Of a stretch of DNA of 37,777 nt, positions 1-8,156 are shown in pieces. The DNA lies in contig JAICJM010000012.1 of the NCBI GenBank assembly GCA_025928435.1, forward strand, positions 1 through 37,777, in the 5' to 3' direction. A model generated the notes under the pieces. It searched no databases, had not been told where the DNA came from, and saw only the letters and a list, made by a program, of their open reading frames with translations. Every line of letters starts with the position of its first letter. Within the stretch, counting starts at the first letter, position 1. The position numbers and the translations under genes were made by a program. The stretch comes from Thermoleophilia bacterium. GTDB lineage: Bacteria; Actinomycetota; Thermoleophilia; Gaiellales; JAICJC01.

Positions 1-1140
1 GCCGCCGGCGGACTCGCCTGCTTCGCCGCCGCCTCGGCCGTGTGCGCCGCCGCCGGCAGCTTCGACGTCCTGGTGGCCGCCCGCTGCGTCCAGGCGGTCA
101 GCGGCGCCGCCGTCGTGTGCGCGGCGCTGGCGCTGATGCAGGACGTGTCGGGTACGCCGCGACGGGGCGCGACGGCGTGGGCGGCGGCCGCCGCCGCGGG
201 CGCGGCGCTGGGCCCTGCCGCCGGCGGCGCCCTGACGCAGGCGTTCTCCTGGCGGGGCGTGTTCGCCGCCCAGGTGCCGCTCGCCCTCGTGCCGCTGCTC
301 CTCCTGCTCCTGCGCGGCGGCCTCGGCGACCGGGCCGAGGCGCTCCCGGCGCGCGCGCGGCCGCGGATCACGCCCAACGTCGCGCTCGGCCTCATCTCGG
401 CCGCGCTCACGGCCGCGCTCTTCCTGCTCGTGCTCCTGCTCGTCCGGGGCTGGGGCCTCGACCCGCTGGAGGCGGCCGCGGTCGTCTCGGCCATCCCGGC
501 GGCCGCGCTCGCCACCGGCCGGGTCGTTCCGCCGGCGCACCTCTCGCGCGGCGCCGCGGCGGCCGGCGTGATCCTGATCGGCGGCGGGCTTGTGGCGCTC
601 GCGCTCGTCCCCTCGGCGGACATCGCCTGGACGCTCGCGCCGCAGGTGCTGATCGGATGCGGGCTTGCCCTCACGCTGCCGGCGCTCACGGGCGACGCCC
701 TGGCCGGACGGGGGTCGCAGACGATCCACGGCGGCTGGACGATCGGCGCCCGCCACGCGGGCGTCGTGATCGGCCTGCTCATCCTGACGCCGATCTTCAC
801 CGCCGACCTGCTCACCCAGCAGGCCGCGGCGGAGCGGTCGGGGACCGCGATCGTCCTGAACTCCGCGCTCTCGTTCGAGGCCAAGCTGCGGCTCGGCGAC
901 GCGATCGACCGGCAGCTCCAGCAGGCGCAGAACCGGCTGCCCGACCTGGGCCCCGCCTTCCGCGCCCAGCACCCGAGCGGCACCGACGTCCCCGTCTACC
1001 GGCACCTGCGCCGATCCCTGAACGACCAGGTGCGGCGCGCGGCCACGCACGCGTTCTCGCGCGCGTTCCTGGTGGCGGCGGCGCTCGCCCTCGCGGCACT
1101 CGTGCCGATCGCGGCCGGCCGGTGGGAGCGGCCGGCATGA
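1..1140 (+). CDS. MFS drug-type transporter, C-terminal part (5' truncated)
   Basis: Open from the first base of the window, so the N-terminus is missing; about 379 residues remain. The protein is a series of Ala/Leu/Val-rich membrane segments. It has an R-C-V-Q-A-V-S-G-A-A helix near residue 28 that resembles the G-R-x-x-Q-G-x-G-A segment of MFS exporters, and a later G-P-x-x-G-G-x-L helix pair typical of the 14-helix DHA2 (EmrB/QacA) class. That class moves drugs or lipophilic compounds out using the proton gradient. A long soluble loop near the end (residues about 285-345) carries charged residues and would lie between the last two helices. The stop overlaps the next start (ATGA), so the two are translationally coupled. 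Substrate unknown; the divergent MarR gene at 1550-1984 could regulate it but is convergent, not adjacent 5'. Confidence 0.8.
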   Translation, partial: AAGGLACFAAASAVCAAAGSFDVLVAARCVQAVSGAAVVCAALALMQDVSGTPRRGATAWAAAAAAGAALGPAAGGALTQAFSWRGVFAAQVPLALVPLLLLLLRGGLGDRAEALPARARPRITPNVALGLISAALTAALFLLVLLLVRGWGLDPLEAAAVVSAIPAAALATGRVVPPAHLSRGAAAAGVILIGGGLVALALVPSADIAWTLAPQVLIGCGLALTLPALTGDALAGRGSQTIHGGWTIGARHAGVVIGLLILTPIFTADLLTQQAAAERSGTAIVLNSALSFEAKLRLGDAIDRQLQQAQNRLPDLGPAFRAQHPSGTDVPVYRHLRRSLNDQVRRAATHAFSRAFLVAAALALAALVPIAAGRWERPA

Positions 1141-1589
1141 CGACGCTGCGATGGCCGGTGGCCGCGCTCGTCGCGGCCGTGGCGCTCGTGGGCGCATACC
1201 TCGCCCTGGGCGGACGCGACTACGCGCCGGCGGCCGTCCCGAACCCGTGCGCGCCGCGGCACTGGCACAAGGTGGCGGACTTCGGCGACCTCGAGAACGA
1301 GGTGGCGCTCTCCGCCCTCGACGGCGCCGCCTGCCGCCTGCACGTGTCCCAGCCGGCGCTCGCGCTCGCGTTCACGAGCGAATCGCGCCTGAAAGAGTTC
1401 GCCCGCCGCCACGACCTCTCGACGGCGGAGATCGCCGGGGCTGCCAAGGCGGGTCTCGAACGAGCGATCTCCGACGGGCAGCGCGCCGGGACGATCAACG
1501 AGCTCGAGGGCCTCGTGCTACACGCCGCGGCCGACCGCGTCCCCGTGGATCAGCTCATCCGGCTGGTGCGCGGCGTGCTCGGCGGCTGA
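1137..1589 (+). CDS. Small membrane-anchored protein of unknown function
   Basis: 150 residues starting at the ATG that overlaps the transporter stop (ATGA), so it belongs to the same transcript. Residues about 7-27 form one hydrophobic segment (signal anchor or uncleaved signal peptide). The rest is predicted extracytoplasmic: a short Pro-rich linker, a region with two Cys (residues about 38 and 63) that could form a disulfide, and a helical C-terminal half rich in Ala, Glu and Leu. I do not recognise the family. Its last 40 nt overlap the 3' end of the convergent MarR gene. Coupling to an exporter suggests an accessory periplasmic partner, but that is inference only. Confidence 0.65.
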   Translation: MTTLRWPVAALVAAVALVGAYLALGGRDYAPAAVPNPCAPRHWHKVADFGDLENEVALSALDGAACRLHVSQPALALAFTSESRLKEFARRHDLSTAEIAGAAKAGLERAISDGQRAGTINELEGLVLHAAADRVPVDQLIRLVRGVLGG

Positions 1590-1984
1590 CCCATCGCCCG
1601 CCGCAGGATCTTCGCCAGCGCGCGCTGGTCGGCGGGCGAAAGGCGGCGGATCGGCTCCGGCGGCTCCGACATGCGCATGAGCAGGCGCCGGCGCAGGTCG
1701 AGGCCGCGCTCCGTCACGACCAGCACCTTGACGCGGCGATCACGCTCGGCCGCCTGCCGCTGCACCAGCCCGCGGGCCTCGAGCCGGTCGACCACGCCCG
1801 TGATGTTGGAGGCATCGCAGCCGAGACCGCCGGCCAGCCGGCCCATCGGCGTCGCCTTGCCCGGCTCGAGCAGCCGCAGCACGTGCACCTGGGTCGGCGA
1901 GAGGTCGAATTCCGCCGCAATTGCCGGGAAACGGGCGCGCTCGGCCATCAGGAGGTCGAAGAGAAGCTCCCAGCAGTCATTCAT
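1550..1984 (-). CDS. MarR-family transcriptional regulator
   Basis: 144 residues with the standard MarR layout: an N-terminal dimerisation helix, a winged helix-turn-helix at about residues 28-100 (recognition helix around C-D-A-S-N-I-T-G-V-V-D-R-L), then the D-R-R-V-K-V-L-x-V-T-E-R-G wing that is diagnostic of the family, and a C-terminal helix. Such proteins are dimeric repressors released by small ligands or oxidants. Transcribed divergently from lon across 66 nt holding overlapping promoters and a 7+7 inverted repeat (2015-2042), so it may control itself and lon. A -10-like TATTAT sits 8 nt before the ATG, suggesting a leaderless mRNA. The last 40 nt overlap the convergent gene 1137-1589. 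Confidence 0.88.
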   Translation of the reverse strand: MNDCWELLFDLLMAERARFPAIAAEFDLSPTQVHVLRLLEPGKATPMGRLAGGLGCDASNITGVVDRLEARGLVQRQAAERDRRVKVLVVTERGLDLRRRLLMRMSEPPEPIRRLSPADQRALAKILRRAMGQPPSTPRTSRMS

Positions 1985-2014
1985 CGCTGCTCATAATATT
2001 CCATAGATCGGATA

Positions 2015-2042
2015 TTTGCCAACCTCAAGCATTTCTGGCAAA
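2015..2042. promoter_or_regulatory. Inverted repeat in the divergent marR-type/lon promoter
   Basis: Perfect TTTGCCA-N14-TGGCAAA. Its left arm contains both a plus-strand -35 (TTGCCA, 2016-2021, for lon) and a minus-strand -35 (TTGGCA, read from 2022 to 2017, for the MarR gene, 18 nt from TATTAT at 1998-1993). A factor binding here would block both genes. The sequence CTCAAG at 2024-2029 matches half of the HspR HAIR site (CTTGAGT-N7-ACTCAAG), but the second half is absent. Confidence 0.6.
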
Positions 2043-2050
2043 CTACGGGT

Positions 2051-4333
2051 ATGACAAAACTTCTCCTGATCCCCCTCGAGGACACTGTCGTCTTCCCGGG
2101 CATGGACGTGACGCTGCCCGTGGACGTCGGCGAGGAGTCCCGTGTTCTGCTCGTCCCGCGGCACGGCTCGGACTACGCCAACGTCGGCCTGGTGGCCGAG
2201 GTCGGCGAGCACATGCGCCTCCCGGGACGCATCCGCGCCGTCTCGCTGTCCGGCCTCCACCGGGGTATCGCCGGCGCCGCCACCACCGATCCTCAGGGCC
2301 GCCTGTGGGTCGAGGTCGAGGAGCGCCCCGACGAGACGCCTCCGCCCTCGCGCACCCGCGAGCTCGAGCGTGAGTACCGCGCCGTGGTCGAGGAGATCCT
2401 CGAGCTGCGCGGCGACGACGGGCGCGTGAGCGCGTTCGTGCGCTCGATCACCGAGCCGGGCGCCCTGGCGGACACGTCGGGCTACGCGCCCGACCTGACG
2501 TTCGAGCAGAAGGTCGAGCTCCTGCAGACCGTCGACGTGGTCGAGCGACTCGAGCTGGCGTTGCGCCTCCAGCGCGACCGCCTGGCCGAGCTGCAGGTGC
2601 GCCGCCGCATCCGCGATGACGTCGAGTCCGGCGCGCAGAAGCAGCAGCGCGAGTACTTCCTGCGCAAGCAGATGGACTCCATCCGCAAGGAGCTGGGAGA
2701 CGACGACGCCTCCGTGGCCGAGGAGTACCGGGCCAAGATCGAGGAGGCGGGGATGCCCGACGAGGTCCGCGAGCAGGCCGAGCGCGAGGTCGCCCGGCTG
2801 GAGCGGATGGGCGAGTCGACCGGCGAGTCCTCGATGATCCGGACCTACCTCGACTGGCTGATCGCCGTGCCGTGGTCGAAGCGGAGCGACGACCAGCTCG
2901 ACCCCGTGCACGCGCGGGAGGTGCTGGACGCCGATCACGCCGGCCTCGACGACGTCAAGGAGCGCATCACCGAGTACCTGGCCGTGCGCAAGCTGCGTGC
3001 GGACCGCGGCGTCCCGGACGACCGTCGCTCCGGCGTCATTCTGACGCTGATCGGCCCTCCCGGCACCGGCAAGACCTCGATCGGCGAGTCGATCGCCCGC
3101 GCGACCGGGCGCAAGTTCGTGCGCATGTCGCTCGGCGGCGTCCGCGACGAGGCCGAGATCCGGGGGCACCGGCGCACGTACATCGGCGCCCTGCCGGGGC
3201 GGCTCGTGCGCGCCCTGCGCGACGCGGGCACGATGAACCCCGTGATCATGCTCGACGAGGTGGACAAGGTCGGCGCCGACTGGCGCGGCGACCCGTCCTC
3301 CGCCCTGCTCGAGGTGCTCGACCCGGCCCAGAACCACTCGTTCCGCGACCACTACCTGGACGTCGAGCTCGACCTGTCCCAGGTGCTCTTCATCGCCACG
3401 GCGAACGTCGCGGACACGATCCCGGGGCCGCTGCTCGACCGCATGGAGGTGATCCGCTTCGACGGGTACACCACCGCCGAGAAGGTCGCCATCGCCCGCG
3501 GCTATCTGTGGCCGCGGCAGGTGGAGCGCAACGGCCTGCGGCCCGAGGAGGTGCAGATCTCCGAGGACGTCGTCGGGACGATCATCACCGAGTACACCCG
3601 CGAGGCGGGCGTGCGCCAGCTCGAGCGCGAGCTCGGGACGGTGCTGCGCAAGACGGCCACCCGGATCGCCTCCGGCACGGCCGAGCCGCGGGTCACGATC
3701 GACCTCGCCGCCGTGCGCGACGCCCTGGGACGGCAGAAGTTCTTCCAGGAGTCCGCGGTGCGCACGGCGGTGCCGGGCGTGTCCACCGGCCTTGCGGTCA
3801 CGGGCACCGGCGGCGACGTCCTCTTCATCGAGGCGACCCGCATGCCCGGCAATGACGGCCTGACGCTGACCGGCCAGCTGGGAGACGTGATGAAGGAGTC
3901 CGCGCGGATCGCGCTCTCGTTCGTCCGCAGCCACGCGGAGGAGCTGGGCATCGACCGCGGCGACTTCGAGAACCACGAGTTCCACGTGCACGTGCCCGCC
4001 GGTGCGATCCCGAAGGACGGCCCGTCAGCCGGCATCGCCATGACGACCGCGATCGCGTCGCTCCTGACGGGGCGGCCCGTGAAGCACACGGTCGGCATGA
4101 CCGGCGAGGTCACGCTGCAGGGGCGCGTGCTCCCGATCGGCGGGCTGAAGCAGAAGGTGCTCGCCGCCCACGCGGCCGGGCTCACCGACGTGATCCTGCC
4201 CGAGCGGAACCGGGGCGACCTGGACGAGGTGCCCCAGGACGTTCGCGACCAGATGTCATTCCATCCGGTCATGAGCGTCGACGAGGTGCTGCGGCTCGCA
4301 CTCGAGCCGGAGCCCGTGAAGTCCATCGCCTGA
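2051..4333 (+). CDS. lon: Lon ATP-dependent protease
   Basis: 760 residues, close to the usual LonA size. The protein degrades misfolded and some regulatory proteins as a cytoplasmic hexamer. Domains in order: N-terminal substrate-recognition domain (about 1-200) beginning [14 protein letters not shown]; coiled-coil linker with the R-R-x-I-R-D-D-V and Y-F-L-R-K-Q-M blocks; AAA+ module with Walker A G-P-P-G-T-G-K-T at about 335 and Walker [10 protein letters not shown] at about 397; sensor and lid region; and the peptidase domain with catalytic Ser659 in P-K-D-G-P-S-A-G and Lys702 in G-G-L-K-Q-K (E. coli spacing of 43). All active-site parts are intact. No Shine-Dalgarno is visible and the promoter repeat ends 8 nt before ATG, so the mRNA is probably leaderless. 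A strong terminator follows. Confidence 0.97.
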   Translation: MTKLLLIPLEDTVVFPGMDVTLPVDVGEESRVLLVPRHGSDYANVGLVAEVGEHMRLPGRIRAVSLSGLHRGIAGAATTDPQGRLWVEVEERPDETPPPSRTRELEREYRAVVEEILELRGDDGRVSAFVRSITEPGALADTSGYAPDLTFEQKVELLQTVDVVERLELALRLQRDRLAELQVRRRIRDDVESGAQKQQREYFLRKQMDSIRKELGDDDASVAEEYRAKIEEAGMPDEVREQAEREVARLERMGESTGESSMIRTYLDWLIAVPWSKRSDDQLDPVHAREVLDADHAGLDDVKERITEYLAVRKLRADRGVPDDRRSGVILTLIGPPGTGKTSIGESIARATGRKFVRMSLGGVRDEAEIRGHRRTYIGALPGRLVRALRDAGTMNPVIMLDEVDKVGADWRGDPSSALLEVLDPAQNHSFRDHYLDVELDLSQVLFIATANVADTIPGPLLDRMEVIRFDGYTTAEKVAIARGYLWPRQVERNGLRPEEVQISEDVVGTIITEYTREAGVRQLERELGTVLRKTATRIASGTAEPRVTIDLAAVRDALGRQKFFQESAVRTAVPGVSTGLAVTGTGGDVLFIEATRMPGNDGLTLTGQLGDVMKESARIALSFVRSHAEELGIDRGDFENHEFHVHVPAGAIPKDGPSAGIAMTTAIASLLTGRPVKHTVGMTGEVTLQGRVLPIGGLKQKVLAAHAAGLTDVILPERNRGDLDEVPQDVRDQMSFHPVMSVDEVLRLALEPEPVKSIA

Positions 4334-4357
4334 CGAATTCGGTCCCCTGACCGATCC

Positions 4358-4396
4358 GACCCCCGCGGCCGGCCGACTCCTCCGGCCGCGGGGGTC
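4358..4396 (+). terminator. GC-rich hairpin terminator after lon
   Basis: Perfect 15-bp stem GACCCCCGCGGCCGG / CCGGCCGCGGGGGTC with a 9-nt loop, 25 nt after the lon stop. No T-tract follows, as is common in high-GC actinobacteria. It ends 10 nt before the -10 box of the next gene. Confidence 0.85.
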
Positions 4397-4406
4397 ACTG
4401 CGTCGT

Positions 4407-4412
4407 TAGGGT
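4407..4412 (+). promoter_or_regulatory. -10 box TAGGGT, leaderless start of the LLM gene
   Basis: TAGGGT is followed by exactly 6 nt and the ATG at 4419. No Shine-Dalgarno is present. Transcription would start at or next to the A of the start codon. Confidence 0.6.
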
Positions 4413-4418
4413 GGGCCC

Positions 4419-5264
4419 ATGCGGTACGGATGGGTACTTCCCTACGGTGACGCGCGGACGGCGGCCGAGCTGGCCGCCGTCGCCGAGGAGCACGGCTGGG
4501 ACGGCTTCTTCGTGTGGGAGGGCGTCTGGGCGATCGATCCCTGGGTCTCGCTGGCCGCCATCGCGATGCGCACGGAGCGGATCCGGATGGGCACGATGCT
4601 GACGCCCCTCCCGCGACGGCTGCCGTGGGAGCTCGCCGGCCAGGTGGCGACGCTCGACAACCTCTCGGGCGGCCGGGTGATCCTGCCGGTCGGACTGGGG
4701 GCCACGGACGACCGCTGGTGGCTCTTTGAGGACGACCCGGGACGGCGGGTGCGGGCCGAGCAGATGGACGAGTCGCTCGACCTGATGCAGGCCCTCTGGA
4801 GCGGCGAGCCGGTGACCTACGAGGGCGCGCACTACCACGCCCGCCCGGCGCAGAGCATGGTGCCTCCGCGGCCGGCCCAGAGGCCGCGCGTCCCGATCTG
4901 GGTCGTCGGCGCGTGGCCGCGGCCGAAGTCGATGCGGCGGGCGGCGCGGCTCGACGGTTGGCTGCCGGCATACATGCCGCGGGGCGGCGGCGATCGAGAG
5001 CTGACGCCCGAGCTGCTCCGCGACGGCATCGACTGGCTGCGGGAACAGCGGGCCGCCGAGGGCCTCGTGATGGACGGCTACGACGTCGTCGCCGAGGGCA
5101 CCACGCCTCCCGACCCGGCGGCCGCCGCGGAGATCGTCCTGCCGTGGGCCGAGGCGGGCGCGACCTGGTGGATCGACGCAGACTGGTCGGATATGGATCC
5201 CGGCCGCGTGCGCACGGCGGCGCTCGAGCGCGTACGGGCCGGGCCGCCGCGTCTGGATGGTTGA
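4419..5264 (+). CDS. LLM-class flavin/F420-dependent oxidoreductase
   Basis: 281 residues with the luciferase-like TIM-barrel pattern. The N-terminus has a strand then A-E-E-H-G-W-D-G-F-F-V-W-E, followed by A-A-I-A-M-R-T-E-R-I-R-M-G-T-M-L-T-P-L-P-R-R, the conserved stretch that lines the cofactor pocket. Next come L-D-N-L-S-G-G-R-V-I-L-P-V-G-L-G, then R-x-x-E-Q-M-D-E-S-L-D-L-M, a P-R-V-P-I-W-V-V-G-A-W strand and an A-R-L-D-G-W motif. Members use FMN or F420 to reduce or oxidise small organic substrates; the substrate is not predictable and F420 use is inferred only from the likely lineage. The final codons and stop lie inside the left arm of the 99-bp inverted-repeat element at 5256-5354. Confidence 0.9.
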   Translation: MRYGWVLPYGDARTAAELAAVAEEHGWDGFFVWEGVWAIDPWVSLAAIAMRTERIRMGTMLTPLPRRLPWELAGQVATLDNLSGGRVILPVGLGATDDRWWLFEDDPGRRVRAEQMDESLDLMQALWSGEPVTYEGAHYHARPAQSMVPPRPAQRPRVPIWVVGAWPRPKSMRRAARLDGWLPAYMPRGGGDRELTPELLRDGIDWLREQRAAEGLVMDGYDVVAEGTTPPDPAAAAEIVLPWAEAGATWWIDADWSDMDPGRVRTAALERVRAGPPRLDG

Positions 5265-5354
5265 TCGGCAAGTCCGGTGATGTCCAAGGTGCAAGGACGA
5301 AAGGGAGCTCATACCTGGCTGTGTGGGCGCGCGAGGACTTGCCGATCAACCATC
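5256..5354. repeat. 99-bp element with 20-bp perfect terminal inverted repeats
   Basis: Left end 5256-5275 and right end 5335-5354 are perfect reverse complements over 20 nt (left arm starts GATGGTTGATCGG). The 59-nt interior is less GC-rich than its surroundings and can form minor pairings (GTCC/GGAC; CCAAGGT/ACCTGG). The left arm supplies the last codons and the stop of the LLM gene, and the right arm abuts the -10 box of the acetyltransferase gene. It could be a MITE-like element or a large RNA hairpin acting as terminator or processing site. No target-site duplication is obvious. Confidence 0.75.
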
Positions 5355-5360
5355 TAGCCT
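5355..5360 (+). promoter_or_regulatory. -10 box TAGCCT, leaderless GTG start of the N-acetyltransferase
   Basis: TAGCCT lies 6 nt before the GTG at 5367. It directly abuts the right arm of the inverted-repeat element, so that arm would occupy the promoter spacer. Confidence 0.6.
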
Positions 5361-5366
5361 TCGGGT

Positions 5367-6134
5367 GTGTTCGACGCCGGCGCCTACCTCGACCGCATCG
5401 GCTACTTTGGCCCGACCGAGCCGACCGCTGCGACGCTCGCGGCGCTGCACCGCGCCCACATGCTGACGGTGCCCTTCGAGAACCTCGACATCCACCTCGG
5501 GGTCCGCAACGTGCTCGACCCCGAGCACATCTACGACAAGGTCGTGCGCCGCCGCCGGGGCGGGTGGTGCTTCGAGCTGAACGGGCTCTTCGCCCTGCTG
5601 CTCGAGCACCTCGGCTACCGGGTCACGCGGTTCGCGGCGGGCGTCGTCCTGAACGACGAGCCGCCGACGCCGGACTTCGCCCACCTCACGCTGCGGGTCG
5701 ACGCCGGCGAGCCGTGGATCGCCGACGTCGGGTTCGGCGACAGCTTCACCGAGCCGCTGCGGCTGGACGACGACGGCGACCAGCTGCGCGGGGGCAAGGT
5801 CTACCGGCTCGAGCGCGGAGGCGGACGGGTGACGCTCCTGCAGGAGGGCAGCCCCCAGTATGCCTTCACGCTCTCGCCGCGGCGGATGCCCCAGTTCCAG
5901 CGAATGTGCGACGCCCTCCAGACGCCGCCCGGGCACTTCACCGACGGGCCGATCTGCTCGCGCTTCACCGAGGACGGCCGCGTCAGCCTGGCCGGCATGC
6001 GCCTCATCACAACGACCCCCGCCGGCCGGGTCGAGCGGCAGCTCGCCGACGAGGCGGAGCGGGCCGCGGTCCTGCGCGAGGCGTTCGGGGTCGACCTCGG
6101 CGGGGCCCCGCTCACCGGACTCGTCGGCGGGTAG
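5367..6134 (+). CDS. nat: Arylamine N-acetyltransferase
   Basis: 255 residues, slightly shorter than the usual 270-280. The enzyme transfers acetyl groups from acetyl-CoA to arylamines, hydrazines or arylhydroxylamines. The full Cys-His-Asp triad is visible: Cys68 in R-R-R-G-G-W-C-F-E-L-N, His106 in F-A-H-L-T-L, and Asp at about 120 in I-A-D-V-G-F-G. The V-P-F-E-N-L-D-I-H motif near residue 35 is also a family hallmark. The GTG start at 5367 follows a TAGCCT box by 6 nt and gives the normal N-terminus (F-D-x-x-x-Y-L-x-R-I). In mycobacteria nat lies with steroid-catabolism genes; nothing similar is seen here. It stands alone between the inverted-repeat element and a separately promoted secreted protein. 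Confidence 0.93.
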   Translation: MFDAGAYLDRIGYFGPTEPTAATLAALHRAHMLTVPFENLDIHLGVRNVLDPEHIYDKVVRRRRGGWCFELNGLFALLLEHLGYRVTRFAAGVVLNDEPPTPDFAHLTLRVDAGEPWIADVGFGDSFTEPLRLDDDGDQLRGGKVYRLERGGGRVTLLQEGSPQYAFTLSPRRMPQFQRMCDALQTPPGHFTDGPICSRFTEDGRVSLAGMRLITTTPAGRVERQLADEAERAAVLREAFGVDLGGAPLTGLVGG

Positions 6135-6156
6135 CGGCGTCGGCGCCACGGAGCCG

Positions 6157-6185
6157 TTGTCTTTTTGCAACTCTCCTCGTACGCT
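6157..6185 (+). promoter_or_regulatory. Sigma70-type promoter of the secreted protein
   Basis: TTGTCT (6157-6162), 17-nt spacer, TACGCT (6180-6185). It predicts a start near 6192 and a roughly 30-nt leader carrying AAGGAG. Unlike most promoters here, it makes an mRNA with a real leader. Confidence 0.6.
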
Positions 6186-6220
6186 CGAAAAGGCAGGGAT
6201 TCGAGGACGAAGGAGCACCC

Positions 6221-7099
6221 GTGGGAAGAACACGCGTGGCGGCGCTCGCCGCTGCCATCCTCGTCGCCGCGACCGCCGGCTCGGCGCACGCGGCGACGAC
6301 CTATCCCATCTCGCCGGCGAGCCCGTACTGGGTGAGCGCCCAGAACGGGACGCTGCAGATGCAGAGCCCGGCCGGGGACTACATCGGCGAAGGGAAGTCG
6401 TACTCCGAGGCGACGCCGGCCGACGCCTTCGTCAGCCGCTCCGACGAGAACCTGGTCACGATCGGCGTGACCGCCGCGGACGGGAACTTCTGGACGCTCG
6501 AGTTCGCCGCGCCGCTCGGGAAGCAGCTCAAGGTCGGCACGACCTACTCCGGCGCGGTCGGCGTGCTCAGCCGTACCGGGACGCAGCCGGGCATCTCGAT
6601 CTCCGGCGACAGCCGCGGCTGCGGGTCCGAGACCGGCAGCTTCACCGTGACGGAGCTCGCGTTCGGCCCCTACGGCTACGTCCAGAACTTCCACGCGACC
6701 TTCTCGCAGAGCTGCGAGGGGGTCCAGCCGGCGCTGACCGGCTCGGTCGCGGTCGACGACGCGCAGTGGCCGACGCCGCCGCGCATCGCGCTTCGCCCGG
6801 CCGCCGCCGCGCACGTCGGCTCGCGCGGGAACGTCACCGTGCACGGAACGTACATCTGCGGGTTCGGCACGCCGCTGCAGGTGTCCGGCACGCTGACCCA
6901 GGGCGGGGTCACGGGCACGATCGACCTGCAGCTCCCCTGCCCGACCGCCGGCACCGCCTCCTGGAAGGCGCTCATCAAGCCCGTCGGCGGCACCTTCCAT
7001 GCGGGCGCCGCGACGCTCCAGACGTCGGCATCGGCGACCGACTCGAACTACGGGATCCCGCTCTCGAAGACCCGGACGACGGCGGTCACGATCTCGTAG
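6221..7099 (+). CDS. Secreted protein of unknown function
   Basis: 292 residues starting at GTG 6221, chosen because AAGGAG lies about 6 nt upstream and a clean signal peptide follows: R-T-R, a hydrophobic stretch A-A-L-A-A-A-I-L-V-A-A-T-A-G, then S-A-H-A-A as a likely signal peptidase I site near residue 24. The mature part is Gly/Thr/Ser-rich and predicted mostly beta, with alternating hydrophobic strands and several Cys (for example C-G-S-E-T, S-C-E-G, I-C-G-F, L-P-C-P-T) that may form disulfides. This suggests one or two Ig-like or jelly-roll sandwiches. No catalytic motif recognised. It has its own promoter and RBS. Exported protein is well supported; function is unknown. Confidence 0.8.
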   Translation: MGRTRVAALAAAILVAATAGSAHAATTYPISPASPYWVSAQNGTLQMQSPAGDYIGEGKSYSEATPADAFVSRSDENLVTIGVTAADGNFWTLEFAAPLGKQLKVGTTYSGAVGVLSRTGTQPGISISGDSRGCGSETGSFTVTELAFGPYGYVQNFHATFSQSCEGVQPALTGSVAVDDAQWPTPPRIALRPAAAAHVGSRGNVTVHGTYICGFGTPLQVSGTLTQGGVTGTIDLQLPCPTAGTASWKALIKPVGGTFHAGAATLQTSASATDSNYGIPLSKTRTTAVTIS

Positions 7100-7120
7100 A
7101 GGGCCCCACGGGCGGCGGCG

Positions 7121-7126
7121 TAGGAT
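7121..7126 (+). promoter_or_regulatory. -10 box TAGGAT for the VOC gene
   Basis: TAGGAT is 7 nt before GTG 7134. The in-frame ATG at 7125 overlaps this box, so GTG 7134 is the more likely start. Confidence 0.5.
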
Positions 7127-7133
7127 GCCGACG

Positions 7134-7487
7134 GTGTCCACGCCGCCGCCCTTCGGCTACCTGTTCGCCGGCATCGCGGTGGCCGACCTGGCCGCCGAGG
7201 TCGAGTGGTTCTCGCGCCTGTTCGACCGGCCGCCCGACATCCTCCCCAACGCGGACGAGGCCATGTGGACGGCGACGGGGTCGGGCTCGGTCTACCTCGT
7301 CCGCCGGCCCGACCGGGCCGGGCACGCCCACCTCACGCTCGCCGTCGACGACGTCGACCGTTGGGTCGCCGACCTGGGCGCCCGGGGGATCGAGCCCGTG
7401 CGGATCGAGACGGTGCCGGCCGGGCGCAAGCTGGTTCTCGCCGACCCTGAAGGCAACGAGATCGGGCTGGCCGAAATCCCGCTCTAG
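7134..7487 (+). CDS. VOC-family (glyoxalase/bleomycin resistance-like) protein
   Basis: 117 residues from GTG 7134 (the ATG at 7125 would add three). Two beta-alpha-beta-beta-beta halves are visible: F-A-G-I-A-V-A-D-L-A-A-E-V-E-W-F-S-R-L-F at the start, and H-L-T-L-A-V-D-D-V-D-R-W-V-A-D-L followed by L-V-L-A-D-P-E-G-N-E-I-G-L-A-E near the end. The D-P-E-G-N motif and final Glu are usual metal-site or fold elements of the family. Members include isomerases, dioxygenases and drug-binding proteins; the short length and isolated position do not allow a substrate call. The stop TAG overlaps the convergent gene's TAG in the tetranucleotide CTAG. Confidence 0.82.
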   Translation: MSTPPPFGYLFAGIAVADLAAEVEWFSRLFDRPPDILPNADEAMWTATGSGSVYLVRRPDRAGHAHLTLAVDDVDRWVADLGARGIEPVRIETVPAGRKLVLADPEGNEIGLAEIPL

Positions 7488-8089
7488 CGGTTTGCGCGGG
7501 CGATCGCCTTCGCCGCGGCGACCGCGTGGCGGTTCGAGAACGAGGCGGCCGGGCCGCGCACCTGGAAGGTGCGGCTGCCCTCACGCCAGGTGATCGTGCT
7601 GGCGTGGCCGCCGCCGGCCGCGATCGCGGCCTGCACACCCGGCACGAGGCTGATCAGCCGGTTGCGCGTGCAGACATGACAGCCCTTGGCGAGCGCGCGG
7701 ATGCCGCTCGGCTTCACCCCGTGCGAGGCGGGCCACACCGTCAGCAGGTAGAGGCCGTAGCGGGAGCTGCCGGTGTAGCGCACGCGTGCGCTCTCGGCCC
7801 CGCGGTAGATCCCGGCGGGCGCCCCGGCGGAGCGGGGCAGGTGCACGCGCACCGGCAGGCCGCGCAGCGCCTTCGCGAGCGGCGCCGAGATCAGGTGGTA
7901 GCCGGCCTGGCCGGCGCCGTACGGGGTGGGTTTCACCACCGTCGCCGGCGGCGTCGAGCTCGAGTCGCCGAACGGCACGTTCCTGATCACGGAGGCCACC
8001 GCCGCCACGCTCGCGACCAGCATCCCGGCGGCGAGCAAGCGCACGCCGTAGCGGTAAATCCGGACGCGCGGGTGTGGCACATCGTTCAC
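7484..8089 (-). CDS. Membrane-anchored extracytoplasmic protein of unknown function
   Basis: 201 residues from GTG 8089. After a short Arg-rich cytoplasmic start, residues about 14-34 form one transmembrane segment (L-L-A-A-G-M-L-V-A-S-V-A-A-V-A-S-V), followed by a Ser/Thr/Pro linker and a globular outside domain of about 150 residues. It contains a C-H-V-C motif around residue 140 that could bind metal or be redox-active. A strand rich in Arg/Tyr (R-V-R-Y-T-G-S-S-R-Y-G-L-Y-L-L-T-V) precedes it. I recognise no family. A -35/-10 pair at 8121-8126/8098-8103 ends 8 nt before the GTG, again favouring a leaderless mRNA. Confidence 0.7.
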   Translation of the reverse strand: MNDVPHPRVRIYRYGVRLLAAGMLVASVAAVASVIRNVPFGDSSSTPPATVVKPTPYGAGQAGYHLISAPLAKALRGLPVRVHLPRSAGAPAGIYRGAESARVRYTGSSRYGLYLLTVWPASHGVKPSGIRALAKGCHVCTRNRLISLVPGVQAAIAAGGGHASTITWREGSRTFQVRGPAASFSNRHAVAAAKAIARANR

Positions 8090-8097
8090 TTAAGGCG

Positions 8098-8126
8098 ATT
8101 TTGGCCGTACGCGCGCCCGAGTGCAA
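8098..8126 (-). promoter_or_regulatory. Promoter of the anchored protein at 7484-8089
   Basis: On the minus strand TTGCAC (8126-8121), 17-nt spacer, CAAAAT (8103-8098), then 8 nt to GTG 8089. Confidence 0.5.
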
Positions 8127-8156
8127 CTCCCTCCCTGCCGAATTGCAGCAATTTCG

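Noticed and set aside
2009..2029. HspR HAIR site upstream of lon
   Set aside because: Only the CTCAAG half is present; the partner half is missing at the required spacing.
7125..7133. ATG 7125 as start of the VOC gene
   Set aside because: It overlaps the TAGGAT -10 box; GTG 7134 fits the spacing seen for other leaderless genes.
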